Positions 25,818 through 36,597 of a DNA stretch of 53,362 bases are shown here, piece after piece (position 1 is the first letter of the stretch; each line of letters opens with the position of its first letter). The notes under the pieces were generated by a model. It was not told where the DNA came from, ran no database searches, and worked only from the letters and a program-made list of their open reading frames with translations. The stretch spans positions 1-53,362 of the forward strand of contig NZ_PYAK01000039.1 of the NCBI RefSeq assembly GCF_003264365.1, read 5' to 3'. Origin of the DNA: Micromonospora noduli. Its GTDB lineage: Bacteria > Actinomycetota > Actinomycetes > Mycobacteriales > Micromonosporaceae. A program made the translations under genes and the position numbers.

Positions 25818-27025
25818 GCGCGGCACCGACCGCCACCAGCGGCGACGGGCCGGTCCCGCCGCCCCGGACGTCAGTGCCCGGCGGCGACGCCGGGCCGGCG
25901 ATCGACGGTACGGCAGCAGCGCCGCCGGCCGTCGATCGTCCAGCGGCTGGCGCAGGAGCTGACGTTGCCTGGCCGGCCGGAGTGCCGGTCGCCGAACCGG
26001 CCGAACCGGTCGTCGCCGCGGTTGAGCCCGGCCGGGTCCGGTGGGATCCGGCGGAGCGCCGCGCCCGCGCCAGCCAGTCGTTCTGGACGGCAGTGGTGGG
26101 CGTACCGGCGATCTTCTCCGTCCTCCGCCTCGGCGTGGAGGCCGGCGGGGAGCTCCAGACCACGCTGCTGCTGGTGGCCAACGTCGGGCCGGTCAACCTG
26201 CTCGCCGGTTTCCTGACCACGGCGGCCCGGCTGCTCTCCACCGGGCTGGTCGCCGTCTTCGCGCTCGGCGCGGTACTGGCCGTCAGCGCGGATCGACTTC
26301 CGCCGGGCACCCGCCGCCGCCCGCTCTTCGCCCGCTGGGCCGACATCACCCCGGCCTGGGTGGTGCTGGCCAGCTTCCTGCTCGCCCTGATCACCTGGCC
26401 GTTGCTCTATCTGCCGTTGCTGTTGCCGGCGTTCGTGGCGGCGTTCCAACTGCGCCCGGCGCGGCTGCACGAGCGGGTGGTGCCTCGGCTGCTGCTGATC
26501 GTCGCGCTGCTCGCCGGGTACGGCTGGCTGATGCTGCCGACGATGCGAGATGCGATGCGGCAGGGCGACGAGTGGCTGGTGCTGGCGCTCATCGTGGTGC
26601 CCCCGCTGCTGGCGCTCTTCGTCGCGGGGCCGCTGCCGGGCATGGTGATCCGGCCGCTGGCGTCGGTGACCGAGGTGGCGGTGCTGGCCACCCTGATCTG
26701 GGCCGCGGTGCCGGTGATCACCACACCGGTGTTGCCGCTGACCGTCACCACAGTGGGCCCGGAGAGTGGGCCCACCGAGGACGTACGCGGGCACGTGGTC
26801 ACCACCGACGACGTCAACATGGTGATCCTTCAGGAACGGGGTGGCGTCCGGTACGTCCCGGTCGGTCTGGTCCGCGCCCAGGTGCTCTGCCCGAGCGAGG
26901 AGGAGCTGCCCCGCCACCAACTGCGCATTCACGACTTCCACGTCGAGGATTCGCTGTTGGAGGGCATGGGTCGTCGGGTCCGCCCGGTCCACCGCATCGA
27001 CGCCGCCTGCCGTACCCCAGCCTGA
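25814..27025 (+). CDS. Multi-TM membrane protein coupled to solute-binding lipoprotein
   Basis: The GTG-initiated 403-aa protein overlaps the previous stop by 4 bp. About 90 N-terminal residues are Pro/Ala-rich and soluble. They are followed by a charged linker (RWDPAERRARASQSFW) and about six hydrophobic segments between residues 95 and 310. A C-terminal soluble domain of about 90 residues ends it (VTTVGPESGPTEDVRGHVVT... RIDAACRTPA). I do not recognise it as a transporter. Translational coupling implies that it works with the lipoprotein, perhaps as a signal transducer. Confidence 0.8.
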   Translation: MSAAPTATSGDGPVPPPRTSVPGGDAGPAIDGTAAAPPAVDRPAAGAGADVAWPAGVPVAEPAEPVVAAVEPGRVRWDPAERRARASQSFWTAVVGVPAIFSVLRLGVEAGGELQTTLLLVANVGPVNLLAGFLTTAARLLSTGLVAVFALGAVLAVSADRLPPGTRRRPLFARWADITPAWVVLASFLLALITWPLLYLPLLLPAFVAAFQLRPARLHERVVPRLLLIVALLAGYGWLMLPTMRDAMRQGDEWLVLALIVVPPLLALFVAGPLPGMVIRPLASVTEVAVLATLIWAAVPVITTPVLPLTVTTVGPESGPTEDVRGHVVTTDDVNMVILQERGGVRYVPVGLVRAQVLCPSEEELPRHQLRIHDFHVEDSLLEGMGRRVRPVHRIDAACRTPA

Positions 27026-27053
27026 CGGCCCCACCGGGGGTCGGCCCGTGCGG

Positions 27054-27127
27054 GATCGACTCGGCTTTCAGAAGTCGGGGCATCACCGACGCTTGGACAC
27101 CGCGAGTTCAGGAAAACCGAGTCGATC
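27054..27127. repeat. 74-bp intergenic palindrome
   Basis: Arms GATCGACTCGG (27054-27064) and CCGAGTCGATC (27117-27127) are perfect over 11 bp and extend imperfectly on both sides (TGC outside, TTTC inside). It lies between convergent genes ending at 27025 and 27177, so it may also serve as a bidirectional terminator. I recall similar elements in many Micromonospora intergenic regions. Confidence 0.75.
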
Positions 27128-27176
27128 ATGCAGCGCCCGCCACGGCCACGGCACGCTCGCGCAGGGCGCGGCGACG

Positions 27177-28367
27177 TCAGTACGACTTGTCCTGGCCGAG
27201 GACGTGCTGGGCCACGAAGTTCAGGATCATCTCGCGGCTGACCGGGGCGATCCGGCCGGCCCGGACGGCACCGAGCAGGGTCGCCACCCCGTACTCGGTG
27301 GTCATGCCGGCCCCACCGAGCACCTGCACGGCGGTGTCCACGGCGAGCGCGGCGGCCTCCCCGGCCGCGTACTTGGCCATGTTGCCGGACACCCCGGCCT
27401 CCAGGTCGCGGCCGGCGTCGTACAGGGTGGCCGCCTTCTGGATCATGAGGCGGGCCAGTTCCACCTGCACCGCCGCGTGTGCCAGCGGGTGCGACACCCC
27501 CTGGTGGGAGCCGATGCTCCGACCACCCCAGACCTTGCGGGTGGCGGTGTACTCACTGGCCCGCTCGATGGCGTACCGGCCGGTGCCGGCGCCCATCGCG
27601 GCCACCGTGATCCGCTCCGGGTTGAGCCCGGCGAAGAGCGCCGGCAGCCCGGCGTCCAGCGACTCACCGAGCAGCGCGTCGGCGGGCACCCGCACGTCGT
27701 CCAGGTAGAGCAGGAACTGGTTCTCCGGGGACACGATCTCCATGTCCAACTTGGACCGGGTCAGCCCGGCCGCGTCGGTCGGCACCAGGAACAGCGCCGG
27801 CTTGAGCTTCTGCGGAGACGCATCCGCTGAACCGGCTGGGCCGTCATCGACGGCGACACGGGCCACGACCAGCACGTGACCGGCCTCGTCGACACCGGAG
27901 ATGTAGCACTTGCGGCCGTTCAGCAGCCAGCCGTCACCGTCGCGGCGGGCCACAGTGCCGAGTCGGTGGAAGTTGGAACCGGCCTCCGGCTCGGTGATCG
28001 CGAAAACGATCTTCTGGGAGCCGTCGGCGAGGCCCGGCAGGTGCCGCTTGCGCTGTTCCTCGGTGCCGTGCCGACTGAGCACCGTCGCCGCGATGGCAGG
28101 GGAGACCACAAGCAGCAGCAGCGGGCAACCCGCCGCCGCCAGCTCCTCGCAGACGATGGCCAGCTCGGTGATGCCACCGCCCCCGCCGCCGTACTCGGTG
28201 GGGATGTTGACCCCCAGGTAGCCGAGCCGTCCGGCCTCCGCCCACAGTTCGGTGGTGTGTTCACCGGCCCTCGCCTTCTCGACGAAGTAGGAGTGGCCGT
28301 ACCGGCGGCCGAGCGCCCGCACGGCGTCGCGCAGCTGGTCCTGCTCGGGGGTGAGGTCGAAGGTCAT
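27177..28367 (-). CDS. Acyl-CoA dehydrogenase (operon-distal)
   Basis: This 396-aa FAD flavoenzyme oxidises an acyl-CoA to the 2-enoyl-CoA. It shows the family segments: PTEYGGGGGGITELAIVCEE near the N-terminus, VFAITEPEAGSNFHRL (flavin-contact region), DDVRVPADALLGE, and the C-terminal VQVLGGAGMTTEYGVATLLGAVRAGRIAP. Length is normal. It is the last gene of the operon and its ATG overlaps the carboxylase alpha stop by 4 bp. It corresponds by position to FadE12 of the mycobacterial accA2-accD2 cluster, if my memory of that order is right. Confidence 0.9.
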   Translation of the reverse strand: MTFDLTPEQDQLRDAVRALGRRYGHSYFVEKARAGEHTTELWAEAGRLGYLGVNIPTEYGGGGGGITELAIVCEELAAAGCPLLLLVVSPAIAATVLSRHGTEEQRKRHLPGLADGSQKIVFAITEPEAGSNFHRLGTVARRDGDGWLLNGRKCYISGVDEAGHVLVVARVAVDDGPAGSADASPQKLKPALFLVPTDAAGLTRSKLDMEIVSPENQFLLYLDDVRVPADALLGESLDAGLPALFAGLNPERITVAAMGAGTGRYAIERASEYTATRKVWGGRSIGSHQGVSHPLAHAAVQVELARLMIQKAATLYDAGRDLEAGVSGNMAKYAAGEAAALAVDTAVQVLGGAGMTTEYGVATLLGAVRAGRIAPVSREMILNFVAQHVLGQDKSY

Positions 28368-30361
28368 CGGGGGTCCTTTTCGTCGACAACGGCCAACACG
28401 GCGCCCGTCTGCACCTGACCGCCGGTCGGCACCGGCAGCTCGGCGACCACGCCGTCGATCGGGGCGAGCACGGGATGTTCCAGCTTCATCGCTTCCAGCG
28501 TGAGCAGCGGATCGCCGGCCGAGACCCGCTGGCCGACCTGGACGTGCACCCGGGTCACCACGCCGGGCAGCGGCGCGAGCAGCGACCCGGCCGCCACCGC
28601 CGCGGTGGGCGGCGGGAGACGCGGCAGCTCGGCGAGGCTCGCCGCCCCGTCCGGGCCGTCCACGAAGACAGCCGACCCCACCCGGTGTACGCGGTACGCG
28701 CGCCGAACCCCGTCGACGTCGAGCACCACCCGGTCCGGGGTGGCCTCTACCAGCGCCACTGTGGGTGCCGTCGGCCGCTCGGCGGACTCCTCGGCCGCCG
28801 ACGTGCTGGACCAGTCGGCGAGCCGGCCGGTCCGGTCCAACCGGTAGCGGATCTCGATCTCGTCGCCGTCCGGCCCGACGAAGCGGGTGGTCTGGGGAAC
28901 GGCGGGCACGTTGCGCCAACCGGAGGGGAGCCCGGGGAGCACCGGTGCGGTCGCCCGCCGTTGGGCGGCCGCTGCCAGTGCAGCGGCGAGGGCGGTGATC
29001 GGCAGCCGGTCGGCGGGGAGCAGCGGGGCGAAGACCTCCGGGTGCCGGTCCAGGAAACCCGTGTCGATCTCCACGGCGGCGAACGCGGGACTGCGCAGCA
29101 CCCGGACCAGCAGGTCCCGGTTGGTGGTCACCCCGTGCAACTCGGCCCGGGCCAGCGCGCTGGCCAGCAGTCGGGTCGCCTCCGCGCGGGTACGACCCCA
29201 GGCGATCAGCTTCGCGAGCATCGAGTCGTAGTGCACCCCGACCACCGAACCGGCCACCACACCGGAGTCGAGCCGCAGACCCGGCCCGGCCAGCCCACCG
29301 AACTCGGCCGCCACCGCGCCGACGGCGAAACGGTGCAGGGTCCCGGTGGCCGGTCGCCAACCCGCCGCCGCGTCCTCGGCGCAGAGGCGTACCTCGACCG
29401 CGTGCCCGGTGCTCGCCGGCAGGGCCGCCGGCAGCGGCTCACCCTCGGCGACGAGCAGTTGCAACCCCACCAGGTCCAGTCCCGTGCACAACTCGGTGAC
29501 CGGATGCTCCACCTGAAGGCGGGTGTTCATCTCCAGGAAGAAGAACTCACCGCCCGGGGCGAGCAGGAACTCCACGGTGCCCGCGCCCAGGTAGTCGACA
29601 GCGCGTCCGGCGGCCACCGCCGCCTCGTGCAACGCCGTCCGCACCCGCTCGGGAACGACCGCCGGCGCCTCCTCGACGATCTTCTGGTGCCTGCGCTGGA
29701 TCGAGCACTCCCGGTCACCGAGGGCCACCACTCGACCGTGGGCGTCACCGAAGATCTGCACCTCGACGTGCCGGCCGCGTTCGACGTACCGCTCGATGAA
29801 GACAGTGCCGTCGCCGAACGCGGCGGCCGCCTCGCGGCGCGCGGAGGCGACGGCCTCGGCCAGTTCGTCGGCGGTCCGGACGATCCGCATGCCCCGGCCA
29901 CCACCGCCGGCGGACGCCTTCACCAGCACCGGAAAGTCCGCGATCTCGTCGGTGTCGGTCCAACTCGGCAGCATCGGTACGCCCGCCTCGGCGAGCAGCG
30001 CCTTCGCCGCCAGTTTGTCGCCCATCGCGGCGATCACCTTGGCCGGCGGGCCGACCCAGGTCAGACCGGCGTCGGTCACCGCCGCCGCGAACTCGGCGTT
30101 CTCGGCGAGGAACCCGTAGCCGGGGTGGACGGCGTCCGCGCCGCTGCGCCGGGCCGCGTCCAGGATCAGGTCGACCCGCAGGTACGTCTCGGCCGGCGAA
30201 CTCCCCGGCAGGCGTACGGCTTGGTCGGCCTCGGCCACGAACGGCGCGTCGGCGTCCGCGTCCGAGTGCACGGCGACCGTCTCCACGCCCATCGCGCGGC
30301 AGGTGGCGAAGACCCGGCGGGCAATCTCGCCCCGGTTGGCCACAAGCAGTCTGTTGATCAT
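28364..30361 (-). CDS. Acyl-CoA carboxylase alpha subunit (biotin carboxylase + BCCP)
   Basis: This 665-aa protein uses ATP and bicarbonate to carboxylate its own biotin. The biotin carboxylase half starts MINRLLVANRGEIARRV, with the glycine loop KASAGGGGRGMRIV and the EMNTRLQVEHPVTE motif. A middle domain and a C-terminal biotinyl domain with LEAMKLEH (Lys 626) follow. The organisation matches propionyl-, methylcrotonyl- and geranyl-CoA carboxylases, whose specificity comes from the beta subunit. The gene sits 11 bp after the beta subunit and overlaps the next dehydrogenase, so the complex should be co-translated. Confidence 0.93.
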   Translation of the reverse strand: MINRLLVANRGEIARRVFATCRAMGVETVAVHSDADADAPFVAEADQAVRLPGSSPAETYLRVDLILDAARRSGADAVHPGYGFLAENAEFAAAVTDAGLTWVGPPAKVIAAMGDKLAAKALLAEAGVPMLPSWTDTDEIADFPVLVKASAGGGGRGMRIVRTADELAEAVASARREAAAAFGDGTVFIERYVERGRHVEVQIFGDAHGRVVALGDRECSIQRRHQKIVEEAPAVVPERVRTALHEAAVAAGRAVDYLGAGTVEFLLAPGGEFFFLEMNTRLQVEHPVTELCTGLDLVGLQLLVAEGEPLPAALPASTGHAVEVRLCAEDAAAGWRPATGTLHRFAVGAVAAEFGGLAGPGLRLDSGVVAGSVVGVHYDSMLAKLIAWGRTRAEATRLLASALARAELHGVTTNRDLLVRVLRSPAFAAVEIDTGFLDRHPEVFAPLLPADRLPITALAAALAAAAQRRATAPVLPGLPSGWRNVPAVPQTTRFVGPDGDEIEIRYRLDRTGRLADWSSTSAAEESAERPTAPTVALVEATPDRVVLDVDGVRRAYRVHRVGSAVFVDGPDGAASLAELPRLPPPTAAVAAGSLLAPLPGVVTRVHVQVGQRVSAGDPLLTLEAMKLEHPVLAPIDGVVAELPVPTGGQVQTGAVLAVVDEKDPR

Positions 30362-30372
30362 CAGTGGCCCCT

Positions 30373-31970
<1,598 letters not shown>

Positions 31971-31974
<4 letters not shown>

Positions 31975-33167
31975 AGGCCCATGCCTTTCGCGATGATCTC
32001 GTTCATGATCTCGGTGGTGCCGCCGCCGATGCCGAGGATCCGCGCGTCGCGGTAGTGCCGCTCCACCTCGGCGTCGCGCAGGTAGCCGAACCCGCCGTGC
32101 AGCTGCAACGCCTGGTCGACGACGTGGTCGCAGGCGGCCACCGCCACGTTCTTCGCCATCGCCACCTCGGTCACCACCGGCTCGCCGGCCGCGACCCGAC
32201 CCGCCACTGCGTGCACGTACGACCGGGCCGCCTCGGCCCGGGTGTGCATCTCGGCCAAGCGGTGCCGGATCAGCTGCCGGCTGGCCAGCGGGCGCCCGAA
32301 GGTCTCCCGGTCCCGACACCAGCGCACCGCCAACTCGACGCAGCGCTGCGCTGTCGCGTACGCCTGGGTCGCCAGCGACAGCCGTTCCGCCGCGAAGTGC
32401 TGCATGATCGCCAGGAAGCCGGTGTTCTCCGCGCCGATCCGGTTGGCGACCGGCACCCGCACGTCCGCGAAGGACAGCTCGGCGGTGTCCGAGCAGTGCC
32501 AGCCCAGCTTCTCCAACCGGCGTCCCACTGTGAACCCGGGCGACCCCTTGTCGATGACCAGCAGGGTGAGTTCACCGCTGCCGGGGAAGTCGGTACACAC
32601 CGCCGTGGTCACGAAGTCGGCCCGGTGCCCGCTGGTGATGTACGTCTTCGACCCGTTCACCACGTAGTGGTCGCCGTCGCGGCGGGCGGTCGTGCGGATG
32701 CCGGCCACGTCCGAACCGCCGTCCGGCTCGGTGATGGCCAGCGCGCCGATCATCGTGCCGGACAGCGTTGGCCGCACGTACCGCTCGATCAGGCTGTCGT
32801 CGCCCGCGGACGAGACGCCACCGAGCCGACCGCCCAGCGAGCCACCGGTGCGGGCACCGGCCGCCGCGACCATGTGCGGCAACGCGATCCCGTGCGTGAA
32901 CAGGGCCGCCACCAGCCCGGACGAGCCGCCGGAGCGGATCAGCTCCTCGGTCACGATGATCGAGTCCAGCAGGTCACCGCCGCTGCCACCGACCGACTCC
33001 GGGAAGCCGATGCCGAGCAGGCCGAGCTTCGCGGCGGTCGCGTGCAGCCCTCTGGGCACCTCGCCGGCCCGCTCCCAGTCGTCCAGGTGCGGCAACACCT
33101 CCCGGGTCACGAACGCCCGGGTCAGCTCGCGTAGTTGCCGGCGCTCCGGGGTGCCCACGATGCTCAT
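31971..33167 (-). CDS. Acyl-CoA dehydrogenase (operon-internal)
   Basis: This 398-aa dehydrogenase has signatures ALAITEPDGGSDVAGIRTTA, YVVNGSKTYITSGHRADFV and the C-terminal LQLHGGFGYLRDAEVERHYRDARI and GGGTTEIMNEIIAKGMGL. These are the complete active-site and CoA/FAD regions of a typical short/branched-chain dehydrogenase. It overlaps the AtuA-like gene upstream and the carboxylase beta downstream by 4 bp each. It probably performs one of the two alpha-beta oxidations in this pathway. Confidence 0.92.
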
Positions 33168-34840
33168 CGGGATGCCCCCGTCGGTAGGTCGGCAGGCAGG
33201 TCGACGATCCGGGCGCGCAGCAGCTCGCCGAGTGCCTTGGCCTGCGGGTCGAACCGGGTGGACGCGGCCACCCCGGCGCCGAGCAGGCCCTCGATCACGA
33301 AGTTGACAGCACGCAGGTTCGACAACTCGTAGCGCCGCACCGACAGCGGCGCGGTTTCCGGCACCAGCTCGGCCAGCCGTTCGACTGTCAACCAGGTCCG
33401 CAGCCACGCGTACCCGGCGTCGGACCGCGCCCAGACACCGAGGTTGGCGTCGCCGCCCTTGTCCCCGGAGCGTGCGCCGACCACCTCGCCGAGCGCCCCG
33501 CGCCGGGTCGGGCCGTCGACCGCCGCGCCGCCACCCGGGGCCGACTCGTCCTGTGAGATGGGGACGGTGCGGATCGGCGGGGCGATCGGCACCCGCTCGC
33601 CGCCGGGTAGCACCGCGACGTGCGCCACCGCGTCCTGCGGCACCGCGTCGGCGGTGAAGACGCCGTACGGTGTCGCGTCACCGGGCACTGTGGTCAGCGT
33701 GCATCCCGGGTACGAGGCCAGGGCCAACTCCACCGCGGCGGCCGAGAACGCCCGCCCGGCCCGGGCCTTGTCGCCGTCGCGCAGGTGTACGTGCAGCAGG
33801 GCGCTGGCCGCCTCGGTGTCGGCGGCGTCCGGGTGGTCGGTCCGGGCCAGCGTGAACTCCAGCCCGTCCTTGCCCACCGCCTCCTCCACCTGCCCCCGGA
33901 CCACTGCCGCCTTCGCCTCGATGTCCAGCCCGCAGAGGACGAACGTCATCGAGTTGCGGAAGCCGCCGAGGTTGTTGACGCCCACCTTGAGCGTGGACGG
34001 TGGTGGCGTGCCCCGGACACCGGAGACCCGGACCCGGTCCGGCCCGTCGGGGTGCAGCGTCACCGTGTCCAGTCGGGTGACCACGTCCGGCCCGAGGTAC
34101 GCGGGCCCGCCGATCTCGTAGAGCAGTTGGGCGGTGACCGTCTCCACGGTGACCGCGCCGCCGGTACCCGGATGCTTGGTGACCACCGAGGAGCCGTCGG
34201 GGTGCACCTCGACGATCGGGAACCCGGGCCGGTGACCGCCGTCGGGCAGCTCGGTGAAGAAGCTGAAGTTGCCGCCGGTGACCTGCGCGCCGCACTCGAC
34301 GAGGTGCCCCGCCACGGTGGCCCCGGCCAGCTCGTCGAGGTCGTCGCGGCCCCACCCGTACCTGGCGATGGCCGGGCCGACCACGAGCGACGCGTCGGTG
34401 ACCCGGCCGGTGACCACCACGTGCGCGCCGGCGTCGAGGCAGGCGGCGATCCCGAACGCGCCGAGGTAGGCGTTCGCGCTCAACGCGTCCGGTCGCTGGA
34501 TCGTGTCGTCCTCGACGTACCCGACCTGCGTCGGCAGGCCGAGTCGGTCGGCGAGCTTCTCGATGGCGGCGGCCAGACCGGCCGGGTTCAACCCGCCGGC
34601 GTTGGTCACGATCCGCACCCCTCGGTCGAGTGCGGTGCCGAGGCAGGTCTCCAGTTGCCGCAGGAACGTCTTCGCGTAGCCCAGGTCGGGGTCGCGCAGG
34701 CGATCCCGGGCAAGGATCAGCATGGTCAACTCAGCGAGGTAGTCGCCGGTCAGCACATCCAGCTCACCGCCGTCGAGCATCTCCCGCCAGGCGGTGAACC
34801 GGTCGCCGTAGAAGCCGGAGGCGTTGCCGATGCGGATCAT
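33164..34840 (-). CDS. AtuA-like (DUF1446) protein
   Basis: This 558-aa protein begins MIRIGNASGFYGDRFTAWRE, the signature of the AtuA/DUF1446 family, followed by VRIVTNAGGLNPAGLAAAIEK. A C-terminal domain (VVGARSGDKGGDANLGVWAR) is found in AtuA-like fusions. AtuA is needed for acyclic terpene (citronellol/geraniol) use in Pseudomonas; its reaction is undefined. Coupling to carboxylase and dehydrogenases supports a branched or isoprenoid acyl-CoA pathway. Its ATG overlaps the TIGR03084 gene stop. Confidence 0.88.
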   Translation of the reverse strand: MIRIGNASGFYGDRFTAWREMLDGGELDVLTGDYLAELTMLILARDRLRDPDLGYAKTFLRQLETCLGTALDRGVRIVTNAGGLNPAGLAAAIEKLADRLGLPTQVGYVEDDTIQRPDALSANAYLGAFGIAACLDAGAHVVVTGRVTDASLVVGPAIARYGWGRDDLDELAGATVAGHLVECGAQVTGGNFSFFTELPDGGHRPGFPIVEVHPDGSSVVTKHPGTGGAVTVETVTAQLLYEIGGPAYLGPDVVTRLDTVTLHPDGPDRVRVSGVRGTPPPSTLKVGVNNLGGFRNSMTFVLCGLDIEAKAAVVRGQVEEAVGKDGLEFTLARTDHPDAADTEAASALLHVHLRDGDKARAGRAFSAAAVELALASYPGCTLTTVPGDATPYGVFTADAVPQDAVAHVAVLPGGERVPIAPPIRTVPISQDESAPGGGAAVDGPTRRGALGEVVGARSGDKGGDANLGVWARSDAGYAWLRTWLTVERLAELVPETAPLSVRRYELSNLRAVNFVIEGLLGAGVAASTRFDPQAKALGELLRARIVDLPADLPTGASR

Positions 34841-35634
34841 GCCCGTACCCCGATCCCGCCGGCCGGCTGCCGGCCGTCACCCGGCGGCCCGGCGAAGGCC
34901 TGCGCCACGTCGAGCCACTCGTCGGCGACCGGCCCGGTGGCGACCAGAGCGAGGTCCGCGCGGTGTCGGCGCTGGGTGACCAGCAGGCAGAAGTCCCGAG
35001 CCGGGCCGGTGACGCGGTCGGCGGCGTCCGCCGGACCCCAGCTCCAGGTCTCCCCGCCGGGCCCGACCAGCTCGACCCGGACCGGCGCCGTCGGTGCCTC
35101 CCGGCCGTGCGCGGCGAAGCCGTGCCCGAGGGTACGCACGCCCAGGTGCGCAACGTGCCGGAGTCGGTCGCTGTCGGGTCGGACCACGTCGAGGGCGTCG
35201 GCCACGTCCGCGCCGTGCGCCCAGGTCTCCATCATCCGGGCGGTGGCCATCGAGGTGGCCGACATCCGGGTGCCGTACCAGGGCAGTTTGCCGCCGGCCG
35301 GAACGGCGGCCAGTGCGTCGACGAGCGCTGTGCGCCCGGCCCGCCAGCGGGCGAGCAGTTCGGCCGGCGGGGCGAGGAATTCCTCGGCACCGACGTCGAC
35401 GAGTCGGGTCACGTCCGGCGCGGCGGTGACCGTTGCGTAGAACGCCTCGGGATCGGTCGCGGCCAACAGCGCGACGTGGTCGGTCCAGGCGAGGTGGGCG
35501 ATCTGATGCCCGATGCTCCAGCCCGGCGCGGGGGTCGGCCTCGCCCACTCGGCCACGGGCAGGGGAGCCACCAGGGCGTCCAGTTGGGCGGACTCGTCGG
35601 CCAGGTCCGTGAGCAGGTCGCTGAGGTCGACCAT
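34837..35634 (-). CDS. TIGR03084-type DinB-like metal-binding protein
   Basis: This 265-aa protein has the maleylpyruvate-isomerase-like N-terminal helical bundle. Candidate metal-binding histidines lie in GWSIGHQIAHLAWTDHVALL and in RMMETWAHGADVADAL. The C-terminal domain includes HLGVRTLGHGFAAHG and ends LDVAQAFAGPPGDGRQ, fitting TIGR03084 (actinobacterial DinB/MPI superfamily). Thiol-dependent activity, possibly with mycothiol, is plausible but not shown. It starts 37 bp after the TetR gene and is coupled to the AtuA-like gene. Confidence 0.85.
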   Translation of the reverse strand: MVDLSDLLTDLADESAQLDALVAPLPVAEWARPTPAPGWSIGHQIAHLAWTDHVALLAATDPEAFYATVTAAPDVTRLVDVGAEEFLAPPAELLARWRAGRTALVDALAAVPAGGKLPWYGTRMSATSMATARMMETWAHGADVADALDVVRPDSDRLRHVAHLGVRTLGHGFAAHGREAPTAPVRVELVGPGGETWSWGPADAADRVTGPARDFCLLVTQRRHRADLALVATGPVADEWLDVAQAFAGPPGDGRQPAGGIGVRA

Positions 35635-35671
35635 GGTGCCTCCGGTCGGTGGTGGCCGGTGCGGCCGGCGG

Positions 35672-36277
35672 TCAGGGCGTGAGCAGGGTGGCGAGCTGGC
35701 GCTTCCAGGTGGTCAACAGGGCGGCCCGGCGGGCGGAGTCGTCGCTGAGGAGGTTGGCCACCCCGAGCCCACGGAGCAGGTCGAGCGTGGCCTGCACCGC
35801 TTCGCGGACACCGGGTCGACGCTCGTCGACACCGAGCAGGGCGACGGTGAGCCTGTGCATCTCCCGCCCGACCGTCGCCTCCAGCGGCACCAGGGCGTCG
35901 CGCAGCTCCCGATCGGTGCGAGCGGCGACCCAGAGCTCAAGCGCGGCCACGAACAGCGGCCCGGTAAACGCCACGGCGAGCAGGTCGACGACCCGGTCCA
36001 ACCGCTGCGGGCCAGCCGGCAGCGCCTCGGCCTCGGTGCGCAGCTCGTCGGCCCGGCGCTCGGCCAGATGGGCCACGGCGGCCGTCACCAGCGCCGCCTT
36101 CGTCGGGTAGTGGTGCAGCTGCGCCCCACGCGACACACCGGCCCGCGCCGCGACCACTGTGGTCGTGGTGCCGGACCAGCCGTGCTCGATCAGGCAGTCG
36201 ACGGTCGCCTCCAGCAGCCGGGCCTGGGTGGCGCGGCTGCGTTCCTGCTGAGGTACACGCGTCGATGCGGTGGGCAC
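35672..36277 (-). CDS. TetR-family repressor of the acyl-CoA operon
   Basis: This 201-aa protein has an N-terminal TetR helix-turn-helix (RLLEATVDCLIEHGWSGTTTTVVAARAGVSRGAQLHHYPTK, shown in part) and a ligand-binding helical domain. It should repress this operon and respond to an acyl-CoA intermediate, though the ligand is not visible. The GTG start (VPTASTRVPQQER) is chosen. Although the frame is open upstream to 36496, that stretch is tandem-repeat-derived and Val/Thr/Ser-rich. It is the first gene of the seven-gene minus-strand operon ending at 27177. Confidence 0.88.
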   Translation of the reverse strand: MPTASTRVPQQERSRATQARLLEATVDCLIEHGWSGTTTTVVAARAGVSRGAQLHHYPTKAALVTAAVAHLAERRADELRTEAEALPAGPQRLDRVVDLLAVAFTGPLFVAALELWVAARTDRELRDALVPLEATVGREMHRLTVALLGVDERRPGVREAVQATLDLLRGLGVANLLSDDSARRAALLTTWKRQLATLLTP

Positions 36278-36305
36278 GGAGACAGCCTGGTGCCTACGAA
36301 ACAAA

Positions 36306-36317
36306 CAGTCAAGACTG
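36306..36317. promoter_or_regulatory. Candidate TetR operator
   Basis: The palindrome CAGTC-AA-GACTG, 29 bases upstream of the tetR start, stands in an unusually AT-rich stretch (ACAAACAGTCAAGACTGACT). It overlaps where the operon promoter should be, so autoregulation is plausible. Confidence 0.45.
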
Positions 36318-36406
36318 ACTTTTTCTGAGCTCGCGCGCGACACCCGGGTGGGCTCTGCGGTGGGGCGGCGCGGGAGGTGAGCCTGGGTGGTTGGTCTCGC
36401 TATGGA

Positions 36407-36562
36407 GCTGATGTCACAAACGAATCGCCGTCGACCAAGCCGGTCGACCGCGCCCGTAACGCCGCTCGTAACCGCGCTCGTAACCGCGCCCGTCACCGCG
36501 CCCGTCGAGCTCGTTCGAGGATCGGCCTGCCGATCATCTACGGCTGATGCCGCAAACGATTC
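36407..36562. repeat. Degenerate direct repeats and 12-bp tandem array
   Basis: A 20-base sequence at 36407-36426 recurs at 36543-36562 with 17 of 20 identities. Between them a 12-bp unit (GCTCGTAACCGC type) is repeated about five times (36452-36511). No gene is supported in 36278-36729; short open frames through it are products of the repeat. Confidence 0.8.
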
Positions 36563-36597
36563 AGCTCCAAAGGCTCCCTGACCGGTATCCCGCCGCC

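Noticed and set aside
25814..27025. Calling the coupled membrane protein GlnX
   Set aside because: The gene position is suggestive but no GlnX-specific sequence feature was recognised and the TM count appears different.
36278..36496. N-terminal extension of the TetR protein
   Set aside because: The extension translates a 12-bp tandem repeat (VTSAVTSGVTGAV) and is unlike TetR N-termini; the operator-like palindrome also lies within it.
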